Of a DNA stretch of 7,542 nucleotides, positions 1 to 6,458 are shown piece after piece. Source of the stretch: Chloroflexota bacterium (GTDB lineage Bacteria > Chloroflexota > Dehalococcoidia > Tepidiformales > Tepidiformaceae); the NCBI GenBank assembly GCA_021823905.1, contig JAKALX010000171.1, forward strand, positions 1 through 7,542, read 5' to 3'. Numbering within the stretch: position 1 is the first letter of the stretch; the number at the start of each line of letters is the position of its first letter. Both the position numbers and the translations under genes were made by a program. The notes beneath the pieces were generated by a model. That model searched no databases, had not been told where the DNA came from, and worked only from the letters and a program-made list of their open reading frames with translations.

Positions 1-949
1 ACAGCCAGGGGATGACCGGGAGCGCCGCTCCCGCGCCGAAGAGAAAGAACGACGTGCTCGCGGCGACCATCGCGTTGCCGGCCTCTTCCTCCGACATCCC
101 GAGCTCTTCGCGTGTCAGCGTGTCGAGCGCCGTCTCGTGGTCGCCGAGGATCCGTTTCGCGGCGTTGCGCGCCTCGTCCAGCGTGAATCCCTTCGCCTGG
201 TAAATAAGGGTGAGCTCGGCCTCCTCCTCTTCCGGCATCAATTCGAGCTCCTCGCGCTCGATTCGAACCTGGCGCTGGAACGACTCGACGCTGCTGTGGA
301 CGCTGATCCATTCGCCAAGGGCCATCGCCAGCGACCCGGCGAGCAGGCCGGCGACGCCGGAGAGGAACACGACCTCGCGCCCGGGGCTGGCGCCGGCGAC
401 GCCCATCACCAGGCTCAGGGTCGAAACCAGACCGTCGTTGACGCCGAGCACGGCCGCGCGCAGGGCGTTGCCGCCGCCACGGTGGCGTCCCTCAAGGCGG
501 GCGATGTTGACGCCCGTTTCGGCGTTGCCGGTTTTCGAGATCTCGCGAAAGAGCCGCGCATGAGAACGTTCGTCGGCCGGCAGGTTCTCGGCCAACGCCT
601 CGGGCTGGTCGTCGTACATCGTGTTCGCGGCGACTTCCATCCGCGTCACAATCGGCGCGACCACCTGCGTGCCGAAACGACCCGCGATCCAGCCGAGGGC
701 TCGAACGCGGAAGCTTGGTTTGTACTCAGGCACATCGGCCCCGGCCTCGCGCAGCTTGTTCAGCCAGAGGTTGAGGTGGCGGTCCTCGCTGATCGCGAGC
801 CGCGAAAAGACCTCTTTCAGGTACGGGTCTTTCTCCGCGTCGGCGAGCCGCCGGTAGAGGGCGGCGCCGTCCACCTCGTCCTTCAGGTTGGCTCTGAACC
901 GCTTGATGTCTGCTTCAGTGAAAATCGGCTTCGTCGGCGTTTCCGTCAT
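1..949 (-). CDS. Ferritin-like domain fused to VIT1/CCC1 iron/manganese transporter (MbfA type), C-terminus cut by window edge
   Basis: I translated the minus strand from the ATG at 947-949; the frame stays open for 316 codons to the edge. Residues about 12-140 form a ferritin-like di-iron four-helix domain. Its candidate metal ligands are E25 (KDEVDGA), E55 and H58 (SEDRH), E105 (RMEVAAN), and E127 and H130 (ADERSH). From about residue 160 it becomes a VIT1/CCC1 membrane domain: GNALRAAVLGVNDGLVSTLS, then LLAGSLAMALGEWISV, a charged loop rich in Glu (about 229-245), and a later hydrophobic segment (SFFLFGAGAALPVIPWL) where the window ends. Roughly 60 residues are probably missing. In the known family (membrane-bound ferritin MbfA of rhizobia) the ferritin-like part senses or oxidises Fe2+ and the VIT part exports iron across the inner membrane. 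Direction and substrate here (Fe2+ or Mn2+) are inferred. The start lies 9 nt after the surface-protein stop, with GGAG at 962-965 as a rather distant ribosome-binding site, so co-transcription is likely. Confidence 0.9.
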   Translation of the reverse strand, partial: MTETPTKPIFTEADIKRFRANLKDEVDGAALYRRLADAEKDPYLKEVFSRLAISEDRHLNLWLNKLREAGADVPEYKPSFRVRALGWIAGRFGTQVVAPIVTRMEVAANTMYDDQPEALAENLPADERSHARLFREISKTGNAETGVNIARLEGRHRGGGNALRAAVLGVNDGLVSTLSLVMGVAGASPGREVVFLSGVAGLLAGSLAMALGEWISVHSSVESFQRQVRIEREELELMPEEEEAELTLIYQAKGFTLDEARNAAKRILGDHETALDTLTREELGMSEEEAGNAMVAASTSFFLFGAGAALPVIPWL

Positions 950-958
950 GACAGAAGT

Positions 959-2194
959 TTACTCCGTCCGACGCCCGCCGGACCGCGTCTTGGGCACGGA
1001 TCCTCCCGCCCGCCGCATCCGGTGGCCCAGGCACGCGAGGCCCAACCCGGCGGCGGCGATCAGGCAGGCAAGAGCGCGTGAAGCTTCAAAACCGTCGCCG
1101 TTCGCCTCCCTCCCGCTCCCCGTATTGGGCGGCAGGGGAGCAACGCTCGGCGTCCACTTCACCGGCACGGGGGTCGCATCGCCGAGCGCAACGGGAGCAG
1201 GCTGGACCGGTCGTTCGGTCGCGGCGGGGAGCGCCGTTGCGGTCGGAGCGGCGGCGACAGGATTCACGGCCGACGGCGACGGGTTCGCCACAGCAGTTGG
1301 AACGAGCGCCGGAAGGACCGCCAGTGGCGAAACCTTGCGGGTGTTCGTGATGGTGCACACCACCTCCTGTCCGGGAGCCACGTCGAACGTTGCGCTGGTC
1401 CCCGTGGAACACCAAATCGCCGACGTGTACTGCCCGAGATCGGTTCCCGGGCGAGCGGCCTCACCGACCGTGTGCCTCCCCGCGATGACTATCATCTTTC
1501 CGGAGCTGCCCCCGTCGCCAACACCGACGGCCATCCCCGCGGTCACACCATCAACCAGGAGCGTGAACCGTCCGTCGTCGGTGTTCGGCACGAGAACCTT
1601 GTTCACCGTGATGGCGCCGACTGGCTGGTTGTAGACGCAGACGAGTGCGACCGTCTGGCGCTTCGGCGTGAGATCGGCCACACCGTAGGCGGTGCTGTCG
1701 AAGGCGCCATTCGCGGCCGGACAGCTCGCGCGCCCGTCATAGAAGACGCGGTAGCCCAGGATCACGTAGCCGGCCTTCGCGGCCTCAGCGACGGTGTAGA
1801 CGTTGGTCTCGAGGCCCGGGAAGCTGAGCACCTGGTTGTGATTGAAGGTCCACGACAGACCGGAAGGATTTGCGGAACCGCCAAATGCGGCCGTCGCATC
1901 CGGGTTCGCGCTCACAATGACGTGCCCGACCAGGAGCGTGCGCCTGACCTGCTGCGCCGACTGGTCGTTGAGAACGCATACCTCGGCCGCGGCGTCGGCG
2001 ACGACGGTCACGGCGTCCTGGTCGTAGGCGGCCGGATCAGTCGGACACGAGCCACCGAAGGGCGCGAGCAGTCCGAGCCGTCTCCAGCCGTTGCCCGCGG
2101 CGTCCTCTTCGACAGTTGCGGCGCCGGTCAGCACACCGGTCACCGTCGCCGCGCCGCCAACGGCGATCGGCCCCCAGGAAGTCGCGCCGTTCAC
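959..2194 (-). CDS. C-terminal part of the giant surface protein: prealbumin-like repeats, Pro/Thr stalk and sortase-type anchor
   Basis: This reading frame continues that of the upstream 1123-residue protein; only the TAG at 2225-2227 separates them, and it is open from 2224. The GTG at 2192-2194 is merely the first possible start, has no well-spaced ribosome-binding site and falls in the middle of a repeat, so I doubt it is used. Counted from that GTG, the frame holds the end of one prealbumin-like repeat (to about residue 78), then a second (about 87-189) and a third (about 193-285, ending CTITN). Each has a cysteine pair (C50/C73, C158/C186, C262/C280). A Pro/Ala/Thr/Val stalk follows (about 288-353), then LPPNTG (354-359), a hydrophobic segment (about 373-389) and a basic tail with several Arg and Lys. 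That order is the architecture of a sortase-anchored wall protein. On its own it has no signal peptide and could not be exported, which supports reading it as the tail of the upstream gene. Confidence 0.8.
   Translation of the reverse strand: MNGATSWGPIAVGGAATVTGVLTGAATVEEDAAGNGWRRLGLLAPFGGSCPTDPAAYDQDAVTVVADAAAEVCVLNDQSAQQVRRTLLVGHVIVSANPDATAAFGGSANPSGLSWTFNHNQVLSFPGLETNVYTVAEAAKAGYVILGYRVFYDGRASCPAANGAFDSTAYGVADLTPKRQTVALVCVYNQPVGAITVNKVLVPNTDDGRFTLLVDGVTAGMAVGVGDGGSSGKMIVIAGRHTVGEAARPGTDLGQYTSAIWCSTGTSATFDVAPGQEVVCTITNTRKVSPLAVLPALVPTAVANPSPSAVNPVAAAPTATALPAATERPVQPAPVALGDATPVPVKWTPSVAPLPPNTGSGREANGDGFEASRALACLIAAAGLGLACLGHRMRRAGGSVPKTRSGGRRTE
1118..1135 (-). other. LPPNTG sortase-type cell-wall sorting motif
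   Basis: The codons CTG CCG CCC AAT ACG GGG encode LPPNTG, about 50 residues before the end of the protein. It is followed by a hydrophobic stretch (ALACLIAAAGLGLACLG) and a tail rich in Arg/Lys (HRMRR onward). This is the usual tripartite sorting signal. The motif is not a strict LPXTG: read as five residues it is PPNTG, or LPXTG with one extra Pro. The cognate sortase is not in the window. Confidence 0.7.
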
Positions 2195-2848
2195 CGCTCC
2201 CGAAAACGTCGTGCCGTCCGCCGCCTAGGTTGACGTCTTCTGGGTGTGCACAACGACGCTGCCGGTCCGGCGCTCGTTGGTGAAGGTCACCGAGCAGGTT
2301 GCTCCAGGCGCCGGATGAACCGTGATCGAGGTCCCGGCCGAGCTCGTGGCGCCGCATTCGGCCGAGACAAGAACGCTCACCTGGGACCAGTCGGCGCTGA
2401 CCAGGGTCTCGTCAACGACTACCTCGCCTGCCTTCGCCTGGACGGAGCTCCAGACGTCGTGGGTCGCGTCCCCGGTCGCCGGGGCGCCGGCGACCAACCC
2501 GTCGATGGTGACGGATGGCGCGCGCTTTGAGCCTCCCCGCAGGATGTACGTCGCATTGACGACAACGTGCGCAGGCTGGGAGGCGTTCGTGATGGTACAC
2601 GTTATGTCCTGCGCCGCCGCGAGGGTCACCGCCGTGCCATTCAGCGTCGCGCCGGGGCAACTCCAGGCTCCGGCGGTCCAGCCGGCTGGTGTCGTTTGCC
2701 TGAGCGTGTGTTCGCCTGGCGAAACCTCGGTCCGCGCGTCCCAGTCAACCAGAACGCCATCGACTGCAGGCGTGAAACTGGCACCGGTCGCCGGCGGGCT
2801 GGCGTCGCCATTCGTGTTGTCGAGGACGGTCTTGAGCGTGAGGTGTGC
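1340..2848 (-). repeat. Five tandem prealbumin/SpaA-like domains spanning the amber codon
   Basis: The units lie at about 2848-2579, 2572-2270, 2263-1964, 1936-1628 and 1618-1340 (coding order). They share an opening strand (LTLKTV, VVVNAT, VVVHTQK, HVIVSA, ITVNKV), a central 'V.E' strand (VVVDE, TVEED, YTVAE, HTVGE) and an end with a cysteine then N (CTITN, CSVTFTN, CVLND, CVYN, CTITN). Unit three is divided by TAG at 2225-2227. Borders are by eye and similarity between units is modest. Confidence 0.7.
2225..2227 (-). other. In-frame amber codon splitting the surface-protein reading frame
   Basis: The plus strand reads CTA, so the coding strand reads ACC TAG GCG. The codons on both sides are in the same frame, with no other stop from 5596 to 959, a run of 1545 codons. 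The stop lies near the start of a prealbumin-like repeat whose later strands and cysteine pair are encoded only after it. Nonsense mutation, programmed readthrough or recoding, and a base-call error are all possible; one base change would restore a sense codon such as CAG, GAG, TCG, TGG or AAG. Confidence 0.9.
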
Positions 2849-5596
2849 CACGCAGCCGACGACCATGACCGCGTTGCCGGTGTCGTCGGTGACGGTCGTG
2901 GTGGCACCCTCGATGGACGCCGTGGCGGCGTTGCCGACCACCCCGCACGCCGAAGCATCCGTGACCACGTTCACCGTAATGGTCGCTGAGCCGCCCGGGG
3001 CGATCGACGCGACGGTGCAAGGCAGGCCGGAACAGGCTCCGCTCACACTGCCGAGCGCGCCAACGCCGTCCCCGCTAAGCAGCTGGTTCACGTGAACAGC
3101 GCTGGCCGGCGCGGTGCCGCTGTTCCCCACCACGATCGTGTATTCGAAGCCCGTGCCGGCCGTTACCTCCGGCGCAGACGGGTGAACGTCGATCGTGAGC
3201 CTCGGCTCGCAGCCAACGACGGCCGTCTCGACAGCCGGATCGGAGCGGTGGGCGGCGGCATCGCCTCCACCGCTGACCGTGGCCACGTTACGAAGCGTCT
3301 CGCAACGGTCCCCCGGCGCTGTCCCACTGATGGTGATGGCCGGAAGGCTCCCACCCGCACCGATCGCCGCGCTCGTCGCACACTCCACCACGTTCGCTGT
3401 ACTGACCGCGCACGACCACCCGGAACCGCCGGCAGTGAGCCCCACGAGGCTCGCCGGCGCTTCATCGGTCACCGTGATCGCGCCCGACGTGGCCGCGCTG
3501 CCGCCGTTGCCAACAGTCACCGAGTAGCCAACCTCTCCGCCGAGTTCGACGGAGGCCGGCCCATTCTTGGCGATGGTCAGCCCGGGCGCGCACGGCGCGC
3601 CGGCGTACTCTCGAGCAACAACGTTCCCCTGAGTCCCGATCCCGATGCCAGGCCCGTCGCCCGTCTTCCAGGTGGCCGTCGCGGTGTTGGAAACGCTCAC
3701 CGGCTGGCAGGCCGCGTTGGTGACGGCCGACGAACTGACCAAGATCGTCGCGCCACCGTTCGGAACCGCCAGCGCGCAGCCCAATCCCTGCAGGGTTGCG
3801 GTGTCGCAGGCGCCGTTGAACACGCCGGTTGTGCCGACCGAGCCCACGAGCCTCGCGCCGGTACCCGCGGCGTCGAAGACATCGCGGACGACGACCGCGG
3901 TCTCGGGCCCGGTGTTGGTGATAGCGATGGTGTAGTCATTGGCCTTGCCATTCCACGTCGCGGTCTTCGAAATCGTGAGGCACGAGACGTCCTCCACGCC
4001 GGGAACGGAAACGCTGACCGGCGCCATGTCCGGGTTGAGGTCGGTGCCGTCCGCCGCGCGAGCCGACGCGAGCGAGTTCGGCAGTTGGCCGCCGACGCAC
4101 CTGTCCGCAAGCAGGCTCAGCGACCGGCTGACGCGGAAGGTGACGTCCTGGCCCGCGAGAACATGGCAACTGAACTGGCCGGCGCTCGTGCCGGCGGCAC
4201 ATCCGGCGCTCGACGACCCACGCTCGAACTGCGCATCCGTGTGCCCGCCGATGACGACCAGGTCGCTCTGATCTTTCGGGTTGGAGCCCTTATTCGAGAT
4301 GGCGACATCCCAGTAGGCCTTGCCCGCGGCAACGTCAGAGCCGGCGGCCGCCATTGCGACCGTAGGGTAGGTGGTGGGAGCGCACGCGTCCGTGGTACTG
4401 CCCGGAAAGACGTTAGTCGCGATAGCGGTGGCGCCGGCCTCCATGTCTACCTCACGACCGCCAAACGTGGCGCCGACCGAGTTGCTCACCGTCTGCGAGG
4501 CGCAAGTCGTGTTGGTATAGCTGCTCATGGCGACGGTGATCGTGCCTATTGTAGGCGCGGTCGAGCTGCCGGCCGCCAGACCGAGCGAGCAGGTGACGCC
4601 GAGCGACGTCCCGGAAATGAGGCACGAGCCGCCGCTCAGGAACCCCGTGGCCTGGACGCCGGTTATCGTTTGCCCGGTCGAACTCGGCGTGAAAACGTCG
4701 GAAACCGAGATGGCCGACGGACTGGTGGCGCCTCCGCGGTTGCGAATCGTTATGACGTAGCTGGACGGACCTGCGGACAACTTCTCCAAGCTCAATAGCG
4801 CAGGCGCAGAATAGGAGTGCTTCAGGCAGACGAACCAGTTGTGTGGGTTGGTTGATTCCTTAGCTATCGTTGGAGGCGAACTCCCCGCCGTCTGTACACC
4901 ACAGCCAGCCGACCGCAAGTCGATCGTCCGAGAGTCGGCAACGGGATCTGGGCTATAGCCAGCAAGCGTCCACCCGGGTTCCAGCAGACCCTCGGAGATT
5001 GTGTGCATGCTCATGTCAATGAAGACATCGAATCCATCTGTCTGTGAAGCGTTCTGGCCCAAGTGAATACTTGAACTCGCGGCACCATCGATGCTGATCG
5101 GCAAGTCAGTAGCAGGATGTACGTGTGTTGCGCTGTAGCCGAAGATTCGAATCGCCCGCTGAGCTCCATCACACACGTTGCTCAGGTTGAATTTCGTCGC
5201 CAATCCCACGATTGTCGCACTGCCGCCGAGCAGCACATCGGGGCCGGGGGTCCAGACATAGGCGTTCCGAGCATCCGACATGATGGATCCAGAGACGGCC
5301 CCGGCATTTGCGAATGTCAATGAGATCGACGTGAAACTGGCGGAAGAAACAACCAAGTGCCAGGCCCACCATCTCTCCTTACCAGCCGGTGGAGTGGGTG
5401 CAGGACAGCCACTTTTCGAAAATCCTGGATTCGTCTGGCCCACGTAAGTGCTGTTGAGCGGGATAGTGCCGTCTGCCCTCGCGGACAGAACCGTCGACGC
5501 AACGACTCCGGCGGCGCTGAGGACCACTGCCAGGAGCTCGGCGATGAACAGCGCGAGTTGCCGTCTACCAGATCTTCGATGGAGTGCCAGGGTCAC
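2225..5596 (-). CDS. Giant secreted surface protein with DUF11 and prealbumin-like repeats (N-terminal 1123 residues, ends at in-frame TAG)
   Basis: The start is GTG at 5594-5596, preceded by GAGG (complement of 5604-5607) with 7 nt spacing. The N-terminus is a long signal peptide: basic MTLALHRRSGRR, a hydrophobic core at about 14-38, and a likely signal peptidase I site after A39-R40-A41. Residues about 42-262 are an unrecognised Ser/Thr/Gly-rich domain with four Cys (64, 142, 232, 257). Residues about 266-915 hold five DUF11-type repeats, with recurrent 'Y.I.I.N.G' strands and four Cys each. Residues 917-1109 hold two prealbumin/SpaA-like repeats ending in CTITN and CSVTFTN. A third repeat begins at about 1112 and is cut by TAG after QKTST. 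Such repeats form rod-like stalks of adhesins and other wall proteins in Gram-positive-type bacteria; a role in adhesion or surface layering is inference. Without the downstream frame the product would be secreted but unanchored. GC is lower in the N-terminal third. Confidence 0.88.
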   Translation of the reverse strand: MTLALHRRSGRRQLALFIAELLAVVLSAAGVVASTVLSARADGTIPLNSTYVGQTNPGFSKSGCPAPTPPAGKERWWAWHLVVSSASFTSISLTFANAGAVSGSIMSDARNAYVWTPGPDVLLGGSATIVGLATKFNLSNVCDGAQRAIRIFGYSATHVHPATDLPISIDGAASSSIHLGQNASQTDGFDVFIDMSMHTISEGLLEPGWTLAGYSPDPVADSRTIDLRSAGCGVQTAGSSPPTIAKESTNPHNWFVCLKHSYSAPALLSLEKLSAGPSSYVITIRNRGGATSPSAISVSDVFTPSSTGQTITGVQATGFLSGGSCLISGTSLGVTCSLGLAAGSSTAPTIGTITVAMSSYTNTTCASQTVSNSVGATFGGREVDMEAGATAIATNVFPGSTTDACAPTTYPTVAMAAAGSDVAAGKAYWDVAISNKGSNPKDQSDLVVIGGHTDAQFERGSSSAGCAAGTSAGQFSCHVLAGQDVTFRVSRSLSLLADRCVGGQLPNSLASARAADGTDLNPDMAPVSVSVPGVEDVSCLTISKTATWNGKANDYTIAITNTGPETAVVVRDVFDAAGTGARLVGSVGTTGVFNGACDTATLQGLGCALAVPNGGATILVSSSAVTNAACQPVSVSNTATATWKTGDGPGIGIGTQGNVVAREYAGAPCAPGLTIAKNGPASVELGGEVGYSVTVGNGGSAATSGAITVTDEAPASLVGLTAGGSGWSCAVSTANVVECATSAAIGAGGSLPAITISGTAPGDRCETLRNVATVSGGGDAAAHRSDPAVETAVVGCEPRLTIDVHPSAPEVTAGTGFEYTIVVGNSGTAPASAVHVNQLLSGDGVGALGSVSGACSGLPCTVASIAPGGSATITVNVVTDASACGVVGNAATASIEGATTTVTDDTGNAVMVVGCVAHLTLKTVLDNTNGDASPPATGASFTPAVDGVLVDWDARTEVSPGEHTLRQTTPAGWTAGAWSCPGATLNGTAVTLAAAQDITCTITNASQPAHVVVNATYILRGGSKRAPSVTIDGLVAGAPATGDATHDVWSSVQAKAGEVVVDETLVSADWSQVSVLVSAECGATSSAGTSITVHPAPGATCSVTFTNERRTGSVVVHTQKTST
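2852..4801 (-). repeat. Five tandem DUF11-type domains in the surface protein
   Basis: This stretch encodes residues about 266-915. The units begin near 266, 410, 538, 671 and 798 and share strands such as YVITIRNRGGA, YTIAITNTGPE, YSVTVGNGGSA and YTIVVGNSGTA, followed by 'V.D/V.. ... G.C' and a closing strand with N.A (for example SNTATATW). Every unit carries four cysteines at comparable places. The repetition is at protein level; I did not see long identical DNA repeats. Domain borders are estimates by eye. Confidence 0.75.
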
Positions 5597-5603
5597 GCTT
5601 TCG

Positions 5604-5607
5604 CCTC
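5604..5607 (-). promoter_or_regulatory. Ribosome-binding site of the surface-protein gene
   Basis: The coding strand reads GAGG, then 7 nt, then GTG at 5596. It decides the GTG start, which also gives a complete signal peptide. Confidence 0.6.
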
Positions 5608-5755
5608 GCTCCGACCGCGGCCCGCGCGAACACCGGCCCGGCGACGCTCAGGGGCATTCCGCCCCGCTCACTCTCCCGTTCGCTGCCGTCCAACGCGCCC
5701 GGGGGACCCGCTGTTCGGCCGCCTGCCACTGATCCCGATCCGGCGACCGGCGAGC

Positions 5756-5785
5756 ACAATAGGGCCAATCCGGGCCCGGAATCAA
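5756..5785 (-). promoter_or_regulatory. Candidate sigma70-type promoter for the surface-protein gene, with a palindrome in the spacer
   Basis: On the minus strand TTGATT (complement of 5780-5785) and TATTGT (complement of 5756-5761) are separated by 18 nt, a fair match to the -35 and -10 consensus in an otherwise GC-rich region. The spacer contains a perfect 12-bp palindrome, TCCGGGCCCGGA (5769-5780), which touches the -35 box. A transcript would have a leader of roughly 150 nt before the GTG. No experimental support; chance occurrence is possible. Confidence 0.35.
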
Positions 5786-5943
5786 GCGGTTCGCGCACGT
5801 CCGAGGTCCGCCGAGATGCATTGTCATGGCCTCGAACCTGCCGCGTCGTACGCACGCCGGCCGGCGCGACGTTGCCGGCGCCATGGATTCGGACGCTGCC
5901 CCGTCGGTGTTTCGCCGGGTAGCCATTGGCAGCGGCGATATGC

Positions 5944-5948
5944 AAGGA
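5944..5948 (+). promoter_or_regulatory. Ribosome-binding site choosing the ATG at 5956
   Basis: AAGGA lies 7 nt before the ATG at 5956-5958. It favours this start over the in-frame ATG at 5926, which would add ten residues that spoil the N-terminal signal. Confidence 0.6.
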
Positions 5949-5955
5949 TGCCATC

Positions 5956-6366
5956 ATGCTGCGCAGAGCCCCGCTCTTGCTGGCTGCTGGCCTGTTCCTC
6001 GTTGGCGTCGCCGGGCTGCTGGCCACGACGAAGAGCCCCGGTCAGACGACGCCCTTTGTCGGTCCGCCACGTCAGCAGGCTCCGGTCACTTCGCTCGCGG
6101 TGAATCCCCTTCCGGTTGCCCCGGAGCTGCCGCTGGGTCCGGCCGACGCTCTTCCGCCAACGTCCACGGCCGGAGCCGGCGAAGCTTCCCCGGCCGCTGT
6201 CGCCGCCGAGTCAACGCCGGCCGCGTCTCCGGACGCACGGACGCCGGTTGTGGCCGCGGCGGTCGCTTCCGATTCGACCCACCAGCTCGCACCCTCGCCC
6301 ACCGTGGGTTTGAAACTGCGGACGCCCGGGATCGGGCGAGACGAATCGCCGGCGCCAGCGCCTTGA
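5956..6366 (+). CDS. Small membrane-anchored Pro/Ala-rich protein of unknown function
   Basis: The frame gives 136 residues from the ATG at 5956, ending TGA at 6364-6366. The N-terminus MLRRAP followed by LLLAAGLFLVGVAGLLA is a signal anchor or uncleaved signal peptide, with no lipobox cysteine. The rest, about residues 25-136, is a low-complexity Pro, Ala, Ser and Thr sequence expected to be extracellular and disordered. The C-terminal stretch GLKLRTPGIGRDES recalls the strand that opens the catalytic barrel of class E/F sortases (a pattern like RLRIPxIGVD). The protein stops there, and the 92 nt before sucC could not encode a barrel. It may therefore be a sortase remnant, or an unrelated wall-spanning peptide. 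I do not recognise the family. An alternative start at 5926 is less likely. It lies directly upstream of sucC on the same strand. Confidence 0.6.
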   Translation: MLRRAPLLLAAGLFLVGVAGLLATTKSPGQTTPFVGPPRQQAPVTSLAVNPLPVAPELPLGPADALPPTSTAGAGEASPAAVAAESTPAASPDARTPVVAAAVASDSTHQLAPSPTVGLKLRTPGIGRDESPAPAP

Positions 6367-6447
6367 CCCGGCAACCTCAGCCCCGATCCGCGTCCACGAC
6401 TATCAGCTAGGCACGTGCGGCTGTACTCTTTCCTCACTTCCCGACTC

Positions 6448-6451
6448 GGAG
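6448..6451 (+). promoter_or_regulatory. Ribosome-binding site of sucC
   Basis: GGAG is followed by 7 nt and then the GTG start at 6459, whose product begins MKIHEFQAKELF as expected for the family. I found no convincing -35/-10 pair in the 92 nt between the small gene and this start. Confidence 0.6.
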
Positions 6452-6458
6452 AACCCCT

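Larger units (their letters stand above)
5597..5955. other. Divergent intergenic region
   Basis: These 359 bases separate the minus-strand surface-protein gene from the plus-strand small membrane protein. Apart from the candidate minus-strand promoter and its palindrome, and the two ribosome-binding sites at the ends, I see no convincing promoter for the plus-strand gene, no tRNA or other RNA fold, and no coding frame with a recognisable protein. The open frames across it are low-complexity Arg/Ala/Pro translations typical of non-coding high-GC DNA. Confidence 0.6.

Noticed and set aside
137..1081. Plus-strand open frame of 314 codons over the ferritin-VIT gene
   Set aside because: The minus strand gives a clear ferritin-like/VIT1 protein. 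The plus frame has no domain and runs across the end of the surface gene.
2180..2210. GTG at 2192-2194 as a real internal start for a separate second surface protein
   Set aside because: It lies in the middle of a repeat. The nearest purine run (GGGAG) is only 2 nt away, and the product would lack a signal peptide although it carries a wall anchor.
3092..4798. Long plus-strand open frame of 568 codons opposite the surface-protein repeats
   Set aside because: Its translation is Arg/Gly/Ala-rich low complexity with no recognisable domain. The opposite strand encodes clear DUF11 repeats, so this is an antisense shadow of high-GC coding DNA.
5565..6026. Minus-strand frame of 153 codons covering the divergent intergenic region
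   Set aside because: Low-complexity Arg/Ala/Pro translation, and it overlaps the signal-peptide region of the surface gene and the start of the small gene. No ribosome-binding site or recognisable motif.
6367..6458. A promoter or terminator between the small gene and sucC
   Set aside because: TTGACC at 6363-6368 has no suitable -10 at 16-19 nt, and the short palindrome GCACGTGC (6411-6418) has no stem extension or T-run.
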